From NCBI GenBank assembly GCA_016342355.1, contig JAEINP010000015.1, forward strand, positions 24,704-88,703: DNA of 64,000 nucleotides, in the 5' to 3' direction. Shown here in pieces: positions 26,553 through 37,073 of the stretch. Positions within the stretch are counted from its first letter, which is position 1; each line of letters opens with the position of its first letter. The notes beneath the pieces are model-generated. The model did no database searches, had not been told where the DNA came from, and saw nothing but the letters and a program-made list of their open reading frames with translations. The position numbers and the translations under genes are program-made. The DNA comes from Desulfatibacillum sp. (lineage in GTDB: Bacteria > Desulfobacterota > Desulfobacteria > Desulfobacterales > Desulfatibacillaceae).

Positions 26553-26629
26553 TGGTACGCCCGGCACGATTCGAACGTGCGACCTACGGATTCGTAGTCC
26601 GGCACTCTATCCAGCTGAGCTACGGGCGC
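26553..26629 (-). tRNA. tRNA-Arg (anticodon ACG)
   Basis: The minus-strand sequence folds into a full cloverleaf of 77 bases with encoded CCA: acceptor GCGCCCG/CGGGCGT (one G-T pair), D-arm AGCTCAGCTGGATAGAGT, anticodon loop CTACGAA, T-arm CGTTCGAATCG. ACG at the anticodon is the tRNA normally converted to ICG by TadA, whose gene starts about 100 bases away on the other strand. Confidence 0.96.
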
Positions 26630-26644
26630 GAAAGATGGCCCTGG

Positions 26645-26671
26645 ATTATTCTTTTTCAGGGCATTTGTCAA
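26645..26671 (-). promoter_or_regulatory. Probable promoter of tRNA-Arg
   Basis: On the minus strand TTGACA (26671-26666) is followed by AATAAT (26650-26645) after 15 bases. The spacing is short but the position, about 16 bases before the tRNA, is right. Confidence 0.5.
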
Positions 26672-26733
26672 GACCCTATTGAGCACTTAAGGCCCTTTGC
26701 CCTAAAAAAAACGATCCGAAGGCCGGAGATTTT

Positions 26734-28489
<1,756 letters not shown>

Positions 28490-28569
28490 TTTCAGGGATG
28501 TAAGGTGCAGTTGGTTCAGGCTTGTTTTTCGGTTCGGGGTTACCAATCCCGAAACCAAAGAGAGGCGCC

Positions 28570-29508
28570 ATGACAGATTTCAGGCATGCTGATATATTGA
28601 TTGTGGACGACGACCTTAACGTGGGCGGCACCCTCCTGAAACTGGTCCTGGCTGCGGGTTATAAGGGAATCAGTGCGGAAAATGGCAAGCAGGCCCTGGA
28701 AATCCTCAAGGACAGGCAGGTGGACCTTGTGGTGACCGATATTGAATTGCCGGATATCCAGGGCCTGGAGCTTACCAATCTCATCAAAAAGGAACACGGA
28801 GCCGACGTCATTGTCATGACCGGTTTCGGGGAGCAGTATACCTACGAGGACGCCATTGAACAAGGCGCCAGCGATTTCATTGTCAAACCCATCCGCTTTT
28901 CCGAGTTGAGCCTCCGCATCAAACGGGTTTTGCGGGAGCGGGCCTCGGACAAGGATCGCGCAAAGCTCCTGGACAAACTCCAGGAGTTGGCGGTTACCGA
29001 CGGCCTGACCAAGCTGTTCAATTCGCGCTATTTTTATGAAATGCTGGAAGTGGAAGTCCGCCGCTCCCGCCGCTATGGTAGGCCCTTGTCCCTTCTTTTG
29101 TTTGACATCGATAAATTCAAGAATTTCAACGACACATACGGCCACATTGAAGGGGACCGGGCTCTCGCCCGCATTGGCCGTTCTGTCAGGGAGTCCATTC
29201 GCGGGACGGATACGGCGTTTCGTTACGGCGGTGAGGAGTTCACCGTGCTCATGCCCGAAACCGGGGAGGACGAAGCCATTGGCGTAGGACAGAGGGTCTG
29301 TGACGAGGTGCGGGATCTTGTCCACATGGCGAATGGTGAGGAAGTGCATCTGACCATCAGTGTGGGTGTGACCCAGGCCCTGCCGGGCGAAGACCTGTCT
29401 GATCTGGTTAAAAGGGTGGATCAGGCCATGTACACGGCCAAAAGGGCCGGGGGCGACAAGGTGGCCACCATCTCCGGTGCTGGAAAACCGCCCGGGCAGG
29501 ATTCCTGA
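28570..29508 (+). CDS. Response regulator with GGDEF diguanylate cyclase domain
   Basis: The protein has 312 residues from the ATG preceded by AGAGAGG. The receiver (about 1-125) has IVDDDLN, phospho-Asp in VVTDIELPD, VMTGFG and VKPIRF. The GGDEF domain (about 140-305) has RYGGEEF as the active-site loop (GGEEF, a common active form), DIDKFKNFND and the C-terminal DQAMYTAKRAGGDKV. It likely makes cyclic-di-GMP when phosphorylated. No inhibitory RxxD site was evident. Confidence 0.93.
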   Translation: MTDFRHADILIVDDDLNVGGTLLKLVLAAGYKGISAENGKQALEILKDRQVDLVVTDIELPDIQGLELTNLIKKEHGADVIVMTGFGEQYTYEDAIEQGASDFIVKPIRFSELSLRIKRVLRERASDKDRAKLLDKLQELAVTDGLTKLFNSRYFYEMLEVEVRRSRRYGRPLSLLLFDIDKFKNFNDTYGHIEGDRALARIGRSVRESIRGTDTAFRYGGEEFTVLMPETGEDEAIGVGQRVCDEVRDLVHMANGEEVHLTISVGVTQALPGEDLSDLVKRVDQAMYTAKRAGGDKVATISGAGKPPGQDS

Positions 29509-29535
29509 AACCCGCAGTTCCTCCCCAAAAAAATA

Positions 29536-29574
29536 CCCGGGCCATGGAAACCTGTCAGGAATCCATGGCCCGGG
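29536..29574 (-). terminator. Terminator of the FeS/FAD operon
   Basis: CCCGGGCCATGGA (29536-29548) pairs with TCCATGGCCCGGG (29562-29574). On the minus strand it is followed by TATTTTTTTGGGG, so it mainly ends the minus-strand operon, but it could also block readthrough from the GGDEF gene. Confidence 0.8.
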
Positions 29575-29663
29575 ACTAAAATTCCCTTTGGCCGCACCCC
29601 GTGGCCGTTTTTGAAAAGGTTACCGTCAGGGGCGCTATTTTAGGTTTTCCATTGCGGCCGGAT

Positions 29664-30830
29664 TCATCCGCATAGGATTTCCGAGATATCCCTTACCTTT
29701 ATTTTTTCCTCCAGGCCTTCCACTTTCACAGCGTCTTCCAGCATGGTCAGGCAATTGGGGCAGGCCACAGCCAGGATAGTGGCTTTGGCGGCGTCCGCCT
29801 CCCGCGCTCTTATGCGGGCCGGGCTATCTTCGCTTCCGCCCAAAAAGTCTGTATAGAAATTGCCGGAACCGCCTCCGCAGCACAGGGCGCCTTTTTTGTT
29901 TCTCTCCATTTCAACCAGGGTGGCCCCGGGTACGGCTTTCAATACTTTTCGGGGGGCGTTGTACTCCTGGTTCCAACGGCCAAGAAAGCACGGATCATGA
30001 AAGGTGATGCGTGTGTCCGGGGTTTCCGGTATGGTCAATTTGCCTTGTTTGACAAGGTCCGCCAGAATTTGGCTGTGATGAAACACCTTGAAATGGCCGC
30101 CAAAGTCCGGATATCTGTTTTTAAACACATTGTACGAGTGGGGAGACAGGGTGATGATGTTTTGAACACCCAAGTCGAAAAACATTTGGATGTTCCGTTG
30201 GGCCAGATCTTCCAATAAGGCGTCCTCGCCCATCATCTCCACTTCATTGCCGTCGGAAATCTCCTTGTCGCCCAAGACCCCGAAGGATATACCTGCTTGC
30301 TGGAGGAGCCTGGCGGTCGCTCTGGCCGCACTTTGGGCCCGGCTGTCAAAGGATCCTTCGCATCCCACATAAAAAAGGTAATCCTGACCTTGGTAGGGTT
30401 CCAGGTCCAGGCCTTCCATCCAGTCCCCCCTTTTTTTTGCGGATATACCGTAGGGGTTTCCGTGCAACTGCACATTGGTCAAAAACTCCGTGACGGATTT
30501 GGGCAGCAGGCCCTGATTGACCATGGCCGTTTTTGCGGCGATAATCATGTTCACCACGTCATCCGCAAAGCTGTGGGGGCATTTTTCCACGCAGTTTTTG
30601 CAGGAGACGCACGAATAGACGATTTCCGCCAAATGCCCGGACCATTCAATCTCCCCGTTCAGCCACGCCCGGATCAGCCACAGCCTGCCTCCGGCGGAAT
30701 AGCTTTCCAAACGGAATCTGGCGTAGGGGGGGCAATTGGTGACATCGCTCCAATCCGTGGGGAACTTGCAGTATCCGCATCGAAAGCAACGGTGAATCAT
30801 ATCTTTATATTTGTATTCCATGAGATGCAT
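29664..30830 (-). CDS. Fe-S oxidoreductase subunit with CCG domains
   Basis: The protein has 388 residues. CFRCGYCKFPTDW and CVSCKNCVEKCP supply cysteines for iron-sulfur clusters near the N-terminus. The C-terminal half has two CCG-type cysteine regions (GCEG..., HDPCFLGRWN, ALCCGGGSGNF, ACPNC) as in HdrD, GlpC and LldE-like proteins. It likely transfers electrons from the neighbouring FAD subunit to the membrane or to a soluble carrier. Its start codon overlaps the stop of the FAD gene. Confidence 0.88.
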   Translation of the reverse strand: MHLMEYKYKDMIHRCFRCGYCKFPTDWSDVTNCPPYARFRLESYSAGGRLWLIRAWLNGEIEWSGHLAEIVYSCVSCKNCVEKCPHSFADDVVNMIIAAKTAMVNQGLLPKSVTEFLTNVQLHGNPYGISAKKRGDWMEGLDLEPYQGQDYLFYVGCEGSFDSRAQSAARATARLLQQAGISFGVLGDKEISDGNEVEMMGEDALLEDLAQRNIQMFFDLGVQNIITLSPHSYNVFKNRYPDFGGHFKVFHHSQILADLVKQGKLTIPETPDTRITFHDPCFLGRWNQEYNAPRKVLKAVPGATLVEMERNKKGALCCGGGSGNFYTDFLGGSEDSPARIRAREADAAKATILAVACPNCLTMLEDAVKVEGLEEKIKVRDISEILCG

Positions 30831-32188
30831 CAGATTACCTCCCAGTTGCCGGGGTTCATGATCCCATTGGGGTCGAGGAGCTTTTTGACTTCTTTCATCA
30901 AGCGCAGGGCGCCCGGATCCATGCGGTCCATCATGAGCTTTTGCCCGAAGATGGCAGGCTTCCAGATGGTTCCGTTGATCTCCATAACCAGCTCGTCGGT
31001 TTCGTGGAGAGCGTCCCGGGCGTGTTTGACGGTCAGATCATCAGCCCGGTTGAATGCGTAGGACCAGGAGAACATCATGCTATGGCAACTGCCAATGACC
31101 CTTCCCAAGACAGTATAGGGAATGTCGTGCCGGCCTGAGATTTCAGCCCCTCTGCGGTAGCATTCGGGATAGGATGTGACCGGCACGATAGCGCCCACAT
31201 ACTCAAAACCGCCGCCCTTTTTCCAGTCGGACGACTTACTGACCTGGGGCCGGGACCTTTCCTGGGAGACCGATGCGATGCCCCCAACCCCGCTGCGGAT
31301 ATACTTGGACAGTTGGACGTCAAAGGTCAGGTGTCGTTTGAATTCCATTTCCTCCTCGGAATCCCCGGAAATCATGATGCTGACATAATGCAGCCTGTTC
31401 ATCATGGGCGGAATTTCCGAACTGGTGGCGATGAGGTCCTCGGCCATGCCCAGGTGGCTGATTTCGAAAAGGACATCCGGGACAAACTCCTCCTTTTCCA
31501 CCACAAACAGGTTGTTTTCCCGGATTTTTTTGTTGGGATAGAGCTTCATGGAAACCTTGGTGATGATTCCCGTGGTGCCGTTCCAACCCAAAAACAGACC
31601 TATATCCGGCAAAGGGTGCATGGTGAACCAACCGGAACCCACGGCGCAGGATCCGAACCGGGCGATTTCGCCCGTGGGCAACACCACTTCCAGGCCGTTC
31701 ACCATGTCGGAATTGAACCCGTAGGGATGAGCCAAATCTCCCTGGCCGTGGATGGCCAGGTTCCCGCCCACGGTGGCTGCGGGCGGGGCGCCCGGTTCCG
31801 AGTGCATGAGGTTGGGATGGTGCTTGTGCAGGTAAGAGGTGATTTTTCCGTGGGAAATTCCCGCCTCCACAACCATGTATCTGGATTGCTCGTTGACCTC
31901 GATAATCCGGTCCATCCTTTTCAGGTCAATAGTAATGCCGCCCTGTTGAGGTAAGGCCAGCCCTGCCAAAGTCATTCCCCCGCCCAGGGGGACAATGGCG
32001 ACCTTTTTCTCGTTGGCCAGCCGGACGATTTCCTGCAATTCTTCGGTGGTTTTGGGGGCTACCACATATTCGGGCCATAAGGGCTCGGAGGTTCCCAGAT
32101 CTTTGGAGTAGGTAAACAGCTCCTCCTTCCGATCAGAGGCATAATCCGCCCCCACAATTTTGACTAATGCTTGATAGATGGAACTCAT
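30830..32188 (-). CDS. FAD-linked oxidase (GlcD/D-lactate dehydrogenase-like)
   Basis: The start was set at MSSIYQALVKIV, preceded by GGAGGGGAGAAAACC; the product has 452 residues. PLGGGMTLAG and GAPPAATVGGNLAIHGQGDLAHPYG are the FAD-binding PCMH signatures; PTGEIARFG and GTTGIITKVSMKLYP follow; the C-terminal substrate domain ends in LLDPNGIMNPGNW. Members oxidise 2-hydroxyacids such as lactate or glycolate. The substrate cannot be fixed from sequence alone. Confidence 0.9.
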   Translation of the reverse strand: MSSIYQALVKIVGADYASDRKEELFTYSKDLGTSEPLWPEYVVAPKTTEELQEIVRLANEKKVAIVPLGGGMTLAGLALPQQGGITIDLKRMDRIIEVNEQSRYMVVEAGISHGKITSYLHKHHPNLMHSEPGAPPAATVGGNLAIHGQGDLAHPYGFNSDMVNGLEVVLPTGEIARFGSCAVGSGWFTMHPLPDIGLFLGWNGTTGIITKVSMKLYPNKKIRENNLFVVEKEEFVPDVLFEISHLGMAEDLIATSSEIPPMMNRLHYVSIMISGDSEEEMEFKRHLTFDVQLSKYIRSGVGGIASVSQERSRPQVSKSSDWKKGGGFEYVGAIVPVTSYPECYRRGAEISGRHDIPYTVLGRVIGSCHSMMFSWSYAFNRADDLTVKHARDALHETDELVMEINGTIWKPAIFGQKLMMDRMDPGALRLMKEVKKLLDPNGIMNPGNWEVI

Positions 32189-32202
32189 GGTTTTCTCCCC
32201 TC

Positions 32203-33243
32203 CTATGCGGCGTTTTCTCCAATGGCCAGCCTGCAAAGATCGCTTAAAAACAGGGGCATGATGCCCTGTTTGCTTACTGGCATTCCAAGGGTCTGCATGC
32301 AGGCAGGGCAATTGAAAACACAGATTTGCGCCCCGGCTTTTTTCATATCGTCGATGTTTTTCTTTTGGATTTCAGCGCAATATTTTCGGCTTCCTTCCTT
32401 TTTTTGCCCCAAAATAGTGGCCCCGCAACACATGGCGTTTTCGTCCACGTACTCGCGGTCCGCAGCCTCAACCCCGATCAGGTCGAAGATTTTCGCCACA
32501 AAAGGATGCTTGTCAGGAGAGAGACGAGAGGAGCAAGGACGTTGATAAGCCACCTTGTATCCAAGAGGTTTTATATCATCCCGTAATTCCAAGAGCTTGT
32601 TATATAGGTATTCGAAAAGATGAATGGATTTGAAAGGCACCTCAATCCCGAAAGCGGGGGCGTAGGATGTATAGGTTCCAAAACATTCGTCATGAAAGTG
32701 GACCACTTCCTTTACCTTGTGGGCGGCGATGGTCTGGATGATTTTGTCCAGCCGTTCGTTAATGACCGAGGTTTTACCATAATGGAGATACATCAACTGG
32801 CAGAAATAATGGAACATCTTGCGGGAGTCGCCGGACATGATGGTAAGGTTTTCAAACAGCCTGCCTTCCACCCGGCTTGCCAGTTGGCTGAAAACCCCCA
32901 TGTTGAGGGCGGTTCCTGTAATTTCCTGTATCTCGGGTTCCCCGCGAAAAGGAATGCCCACCTGGATGCCGCTCTTAACCAGTGGGTCCGGCAAAGGAAG
33001 CAGATTGAATTCCTCCTGCTTTTGAACAATCAGATAAAACGGATGGTTGCCGTTGGGGCAATATTCCTCGCAGGCGTAGCAGGTCACGCAATCCTGCAAG
33101 ACAAAGGAGCTTTCGCCGTCGCACAATTTTAAAATCTCCGTGCGGGCGGTTTCCTGGTCAATGTCCATGTGCTGGCATTTTACGAGGCAGGCGTTTGAAT
33201 CACAGGCCAGGCACAAGTCCGGGTCAAATTTCAATTCATACAT
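32203..33243 (-). CDS. Fe-S protein with ferredoxin-like N-terminus and CCG domains
   Basis: The protein has 346 residues. The N-terminus carries ferredoxin-like cysteines (CLACDSNACLVKCQ and CVTCYACEEYCP); the rest shows HDECFGTY, PCSSRLSP, MCCGATILG and NCPACMQT typical of CCG domains. It is the first gene of the operon with the FAD subunit and a second Fe-S subunit. A sigma54-type promoter lies about 100 bases upstream. Probably an electron-transfer subunit of the same complex. Confidence 0.87.
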   Translation of the reverse strand: MYELKFDPDLCLACDSNACLVKCQHMDIDQETARTEILKLCDGESSFVLQDCVTCYACEEYCPNGNHPFYLIVQKQEEFNLLPLPDPLVKSGIQVGIPFRGEPEIQEITGTALNMGVFSQLASRVEGRLFENLTIMSGDSRKMFHYFCQLMYLHYGKTSVINERLDKIIQTIAAHKVKEVVHFHDECFGTYTSYAPAFGIEVPFKSIHLFEYLYNKLLELRDDIKPLGYKVAYQRPCSSRLSPDKHPFVAKIFDLIGVEAADREYVDENAMCCGATILGQKKEGSRKYCAEIQKKNIDDMKKAGAQICVFNCPACMQTLGMPVSKQGIMPLFLSDLCRLAIGENAA

Positions 33244-33344
33244 GGGTACCCCCTATTAAAGGTTTGCGGGTTTTTTCTGTCCAAAAACGTGATTGGCGCT
33301 TATTGGGATGCTGGATGCTGGTTTTTCAGGCTCATTGTCGATTG

Positions 33345-33360
33345 TGCAATAGGGGCGCCA
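33345..33360 (-). promoter_or_regulatory. Sigma54-type promoter of the FeS/FAD/FeS operon
   Basis: On the minus strand TGGCGCCCCTATTGCA matches the -24/-12 consensus TGGCAC-N5-TTGCA with exact spacing and one mismatch. The start of transcription would fall near 33334, about 90 bases before the first gene. The divergent neighbour encodes a sigma54 activator. Confidence 0.78.
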
Positions 33361-33420
33361 GGATAATTTTTGATGATAAGGTAGTATTTACAGTCAGTTG
33401 AAAATATGAGAAGATGGATG

Positions 33421-33458
33421 AAAACCATATTTAACGCGTATGGGCCAAATATGGTTTT
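33421..33458. promoter_or_regulatory. Perfect dyad, probable enhancer-binding site
   Basis: AAAACCATATTT (33421-33432) and AAATATGGTTTT (33447-33458) form a perfect 12-bp inverted repeat with a 14-base spacer. It is 61 bases upstream of the -24 element, where activators of sigma54 promoters bind, and 99 bases before the activator gene, so it may also mediate autoregulation. Confidence 0.65.
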
Positions 33459-33557
33459 GTATTTGACGCGGGCCACCCCTTGAAGTAGTCTTTCAATCGG
33501 TACAGAGAAAGGCGCTCTGAAATCCGCCGCCGTTCAAAATTCATGCAAGGAAAAATT

Positions 33558-36500
33558 ATGCAAGCGTCAGATAGCCGGAAAAAATCCGCCAGTGAACTTG
33601 TGCGGGAAACCATCTGCCTCTTCGAGGATGATTTCTCCATTGATTGGGTCATTGAACTCTCGGAACAAAAACCCTCCCTGGTTTTGGGTGAGCTTGAAAA
33701 GGCTATGCGCGAAGGTTGGATAGATCAAAGAGGCGCCGGGCGTTATGCTTTTTCCGATCTCAAACGCAAGGAGCAGGTGCAAGCCAGCATGGGTGTGGAG
33801 GAAAGGGAGAAACTATGCCGGAAGATCGCCATGCTTTTTCTGAGAGAGTGCCGTGCAGGCATTCTGGACGCCACCAGCCTTGCGCCCTTTCTTTTGCAGA
33901 TTTCCAATGATGAGGCAGGCTGTTCCGGGCTGTTGATGGCCGGAGACGCCTTTGTGAGGAAATACCAGCCTGACAAGGCTCTGGAGTGCTATAAAAAACT
34001 CAAAGCTGATCTGCTGCGCCTGGAAGGCGAGGCGGTGGACAACCTGTTTATTCAAATGGCGATCAAATGCTCCAAGGTATCCACGGCCAGGCAAAGCACC
34101 ACCGAGGTGGTGGAAACCCTGCGGGACGCCCTGGACAGGGCTCGAATAGGGCAAGACAAGGCTTCCCGGGCCCTCATCCAGATGCATATCGCCAAAAACG
34201 AATGGCTTTTAAACCGCTACGACAGCGCTTACGAAATATTCAAGGATGGGTGGGCCCTCGCCAACAAATGCAATGATCCTAAATTGATGCGTTCCGCCCT
34301 GGCTTTTCGAATATTCTTTTCATTTTGGCAGGGCCGGTTTATGGAAGTCATCTCCCAATATGAAAACGCCCTGTCTGATGTGGAAAAACGCACCGAGGGA
34401 GGGTTTCCGTTATTAGTCACCATTACCGTGGGGCAATGCTACACCTATGTAGGTCAGACCACTCAGGGTTTAGGCATGCTGGACGCCATTCAAAAATCCT
34501 GCCTGGAGGCGGGGGACACCCATACGGCCGCCTTCGCCATCGGGTCTATCTATAACGCCCTTATATCCATACGGTCCATTGATGAAACCCTGGACTATAC
34601 CGTGAAGAACTATGCGATCCTCCAGCAAAGCGGAAACCATTATATTGAAATGCTTGGCGACGGTTTTTTGGCCTATTTGTATTATCTAAAAGACGACATT
34701 CGCCGTTCGGTCTCGTGTTTAAAGCGGTTTGTTCAAAAATGCCGGGATGTAAACGTGGATACCCTGCATCATCGGCCCCACCTGCTGGAGCTTTGCTGGG
34801 CCATGGAACAGGGGCGGTATCCCCGCATGCTCAATCTTTCCCTGGAAAGGGAGATAAACGGCATTATCGCCGGAAGAAATGTTTTTTTAAAGGGCCTGGC
34901 CTATCGATACCAAGCCTTGCTCGATGCGCAAACCGGGCAGCCTGAAGAGGTGGTCGCCAGGTCTTTGGATATGTCGCTCAAGTGGTTGGAAGAGTCGGGC
35001 AATGAACTGGAAATCGTTCGAACCCGCATGGAGATATTGCGCAGGCGGCTGACAAGGGGGGAACAGGAGGGCGTCCAGGAATTGGCCGGGCGGATTGCCA
35101 GCACCTTATCCCAATACCACGAGGACATTATTCCTGCGGACCTGAAATCCTTGATCAAGGGTGCGCCGCCCACCCAAAACCTGTTGACTGGTGTTTTTAA
35201 ATTGGGCAGGGAGATCACCACCGTCTCGAACAGCAAGGATCTTGTCCATCGGATCATATCTTCCGTCAACCAGCTGACCGGAGCCGAACGCGGCGCTGTT
35301 TTTGTTTTGGACAGGGATTCCTACGCACCCGGGTTAAAACTGCGGGCGTCCAAAAATCTCACCCATGAACAGGTTGGTTCATCGGCGTTTCAATCCGCCA
35401 TGCAATGGATCGAACAGGCTGCGACTATGGGTGTGGACAAGAAATCATTCATCAAGAACGAACCCGGGCCGGGCGGCCCTGCACAGGGGATCTCTGAAGA
35501 CGTCATCCGCTCAAGCATTTGCGCACCCATGATATTCAAGGGGAAAATATTGGGAGTGCTTTATCACGACAATCGTTTGCTAAAGTCGGCTTTTAAGGAG
35601 TCTGACTTTGAGTTGCTTTCATTTTTTGCGGCCCAGGCGGCTATCGCCCTGGACAATGCAAACGCCCACGAGGAAATACAGCGTCTGAAAAACAAGATTA
35701 CGGAGGACAGGCAGGTTGATATGGAAGAGCATTTTCCCCGAGACAATTTTAACAACATCATCGGCAAAAGCGACGCCATCCGCAAAATGCTGTTTTTGGT
35801 TGAGCAGGTGGCCAAAACAGACAGCAATGTTCTGATTCTGGGAGAAACCGGCGTAGGCAAGGAACTGGTGGCCAACGCCATTCACTTCCACAGCCTGAGG
35901 CGGAGCAAGCCTTTCATCAAGGCCAATTGCAGCGCCCTCACCGAAACCCTCATCAATAGCGAGTTATTCGGGCACGAGCGAGGCGCCTTTACCGGGGCGA
36001 ACAGTCGGCGCATCGGTCGTTTTGAACTGGCGGACGAAGGCACAATTTTCCTGGATGAAATAGGCGATTTGCCCCTGGAGGTGCAGGTCAACCTGCTCCG
36101 GGTTTTGCAAAGCAATGAGTTTGAGCGCGTGGGCGGCAACGAAACCCTTTGCTCCAACTTTCGTCTCCTCGCCGCCACCAACCGGGACTTGGACACTCTT
36201 GTGGGAGAAAACAGGTTTCGCGCCGACCTCTATTACAGGCTGAACGTGTTCCCTATCCACGTGCCGCCTCTCAGGGATCGCAAGGAAGACATCCCTTTGC
36301 TGGCGCATCATTTCATTCGCCTGTTTTCACATAAAATGAAAAAAGCCGCTAAAAAGGTTCCAACCAATGAAATGAACCAATTGATTCGGTATTCGTGGCC
36401 CGGAAATGTTCGGGAGCTTGCCAATGTCATCGAGAGAGGGATGATTTTAAGTTCAGGTCCTGTTTTCAAAACACCCGAACTGGATAATGATGCAGACGCT

Positions 36501-36689
36501 CCGAGGAACAAGCCCCACCACAGCCTGGAAGAAAATGAACGCAGCCATATTTTATGGGCGCTGGAACAAAAAGGCTGGAAGGTCCGGGGGCCGGGTGGCG
36601 CGGCGGAATTTTTGGATATACATCCTTCCACCCTGGCGGCCCGTATGAAAAAGTTGGGCATCAAGCGCCCGGTGAGAATCGGGGCTTAA
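33558..36689 (+). CDS. Sigma54-dependent transcriptional activator with TPR-like and GAF sensor domains
   Basis: The start was set at the ATG preceded by AAGGAAAAATT; the product has 1043 residues. Order: a winged-helix-like N-terminus (about 15-80), a long helical TPR-like region (about 100-530), GAF (about 560-690), AAA+ domain with Walker A GETGVGKE (762-769) and the sigma54-contact motif GAFTGA (809-814), and a Fis-type helix-turn-helix at the end. There is no receiver. It is divergent from the FeS/FAD/FeS operon, which has a matching sigma54 promoter, and is its likely activator. The bound signal is unknown. Confidence 0.92.
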   Translation: MQASDSRKKSASELVRETICLFEDDFSIDWVIELSEQKPSLVLGELEKAMREGWIDQRGAGRYAFSDLKRKEQVQASMGVEEREKLCRKIAMLFLRECRAGILDATSLAPFLLQISNDEAGCSGLLMAGDAFVRKYQPDKALECYKKLKADLLRLEGEAVDNLFIQMAIKCSKVSTARQSTTEVVETLRDALDRARIGQDKASRALIQMHIAKNEWLLNRYDSAYEIFKDGWALANKCNDPKLMRSALAFRIFFSFWQGRFMEVISQYENALSDVEKRTEGGFPLLVTITVGQCYTYVGQTTQGLGMLDAIQKSCLEAGDTHTAAFAIGSIYNALISIRSIDETLDYTVKNYAILQQSGNHYIEMLGDGFLAYLYYLKDDIRRSVSCLKRFVQKCRDVNVDTLHHRPHLLELCWAMEQGRYPRMLNLSLEREINGIIAGRNVFLKGLAYRYQALLDAQTGQPEEVVARSLDMSLKWLEESGNELEIVRTRMEILRRRLTRGEQEGVQELAGRIASTLSQYHEDIIPADLKSLIKGAPPTQNLLTGVFKLGREITTVSNSKDLVHRIISSVNQLTGAERGAVFVLDRDSYAPGLKLRASKNLTHEQVGSSAFQSAMQWIEQAATMGVDKKSFIKNEPGPGGPAQGISEDVIRSSICAPMIFKGKILGVLYHDNRLLKSAFKESDFELLSFFAAQAAIALDNANAHEEIQRLKNKITEDRQVDMEEHFPRDNFNNIIGKSDAIRKMLFLVEQVAKTDSNVLILGETGVGKELVANAIHFHSLRRSKPFIKANCSALTETLINSELFGHERGAFTGANSRRIGRFELADEGTIFLDEIGDLPLEVQVNLLRVLQSNEFERVGGNETLCSNFRLLAATNRDLDTLVGENRFRADLYYRLNVFPIHVPPLRDRKEDIPLLAHHFIRLFSHKMKKAAKKVPTNEMNQLIRYSWPGNVRELANVIERGMILSSGPVFKTPELDNDADAPRNKPHHSLEENERSHILWALEQKGWKVRGPGGAAEFLDIHPSTLAARMKKLGIKRPVRIGA

Positions 36690-36739
36690 TCAAAATGGCA
36701 TGCTTGCGCCTGGAGAATTTTCCTTTACGGAGTTTGTAT

Positions 36740-36950
36740 TAAAACGACTTTCCCGCGAAACTTCAGGACGAATTACGCATTGCGTCCCTGGAATTTCTTT
36801 CAATTTGATATTGTAATGAATTCTTGATAATTTTACGTTATATCAAAAGGCAAGGTTTTTCAATTGCTATTAGCTATTATTTCAAATATTTATGAGTATT
36901 TTTTCCAACGACTTTTCCGGGAAGTTGAGGAATTATGTATTGTGTTTGAA
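36740..36950 (+). repeat. Imperfect direct repeat of about 40 bases
   Basis: AACGACTTTCCCGCGAA (from 36743) and AACGACTTTTCCGGGAA (from 36907) begin two similar stretches that continue with AATTACGCATTGCGT and AATTATGTATTGTGT. They lie between the activator gene and the IS110 transposase in an otherwise AT-rich, gene-free stretch. They could be remnants of an earlier insertion. Confidence 0.5.
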
Positions 36951-36959
36951 TGCATAAGT

Positions 36960-37073
36960 ACTTGTCATTTAAAGGAGACCCCCTCGGTGGTATAGGATAG
37001 GCTGCTAAGGCCTGCCGGGCCGGAAAAAAATTTCCGCCCGGAATCGTACACACCACGCAAAGGAGGTCTCCGG
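36960..37073 (+). ncRNA. Structured 5' region of the IS110 element; bridge RNA candidate
   Basis: GGAGACCCCCT (36974-36984) can pair with AGGAGGTCTCC (37061-37071) with one mismatch, and a second hairpin (CCGGGCCGGAAA from 37015 with TTTCCGCCCGG to 37041) lies inside. The outer pair covers the ribosome site of the transposase. IS110-family elements are known to encode a bridge RNA in a non-coding end. Whether this end or the 3' end holds it is not decided here. Confidence 0.35.
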
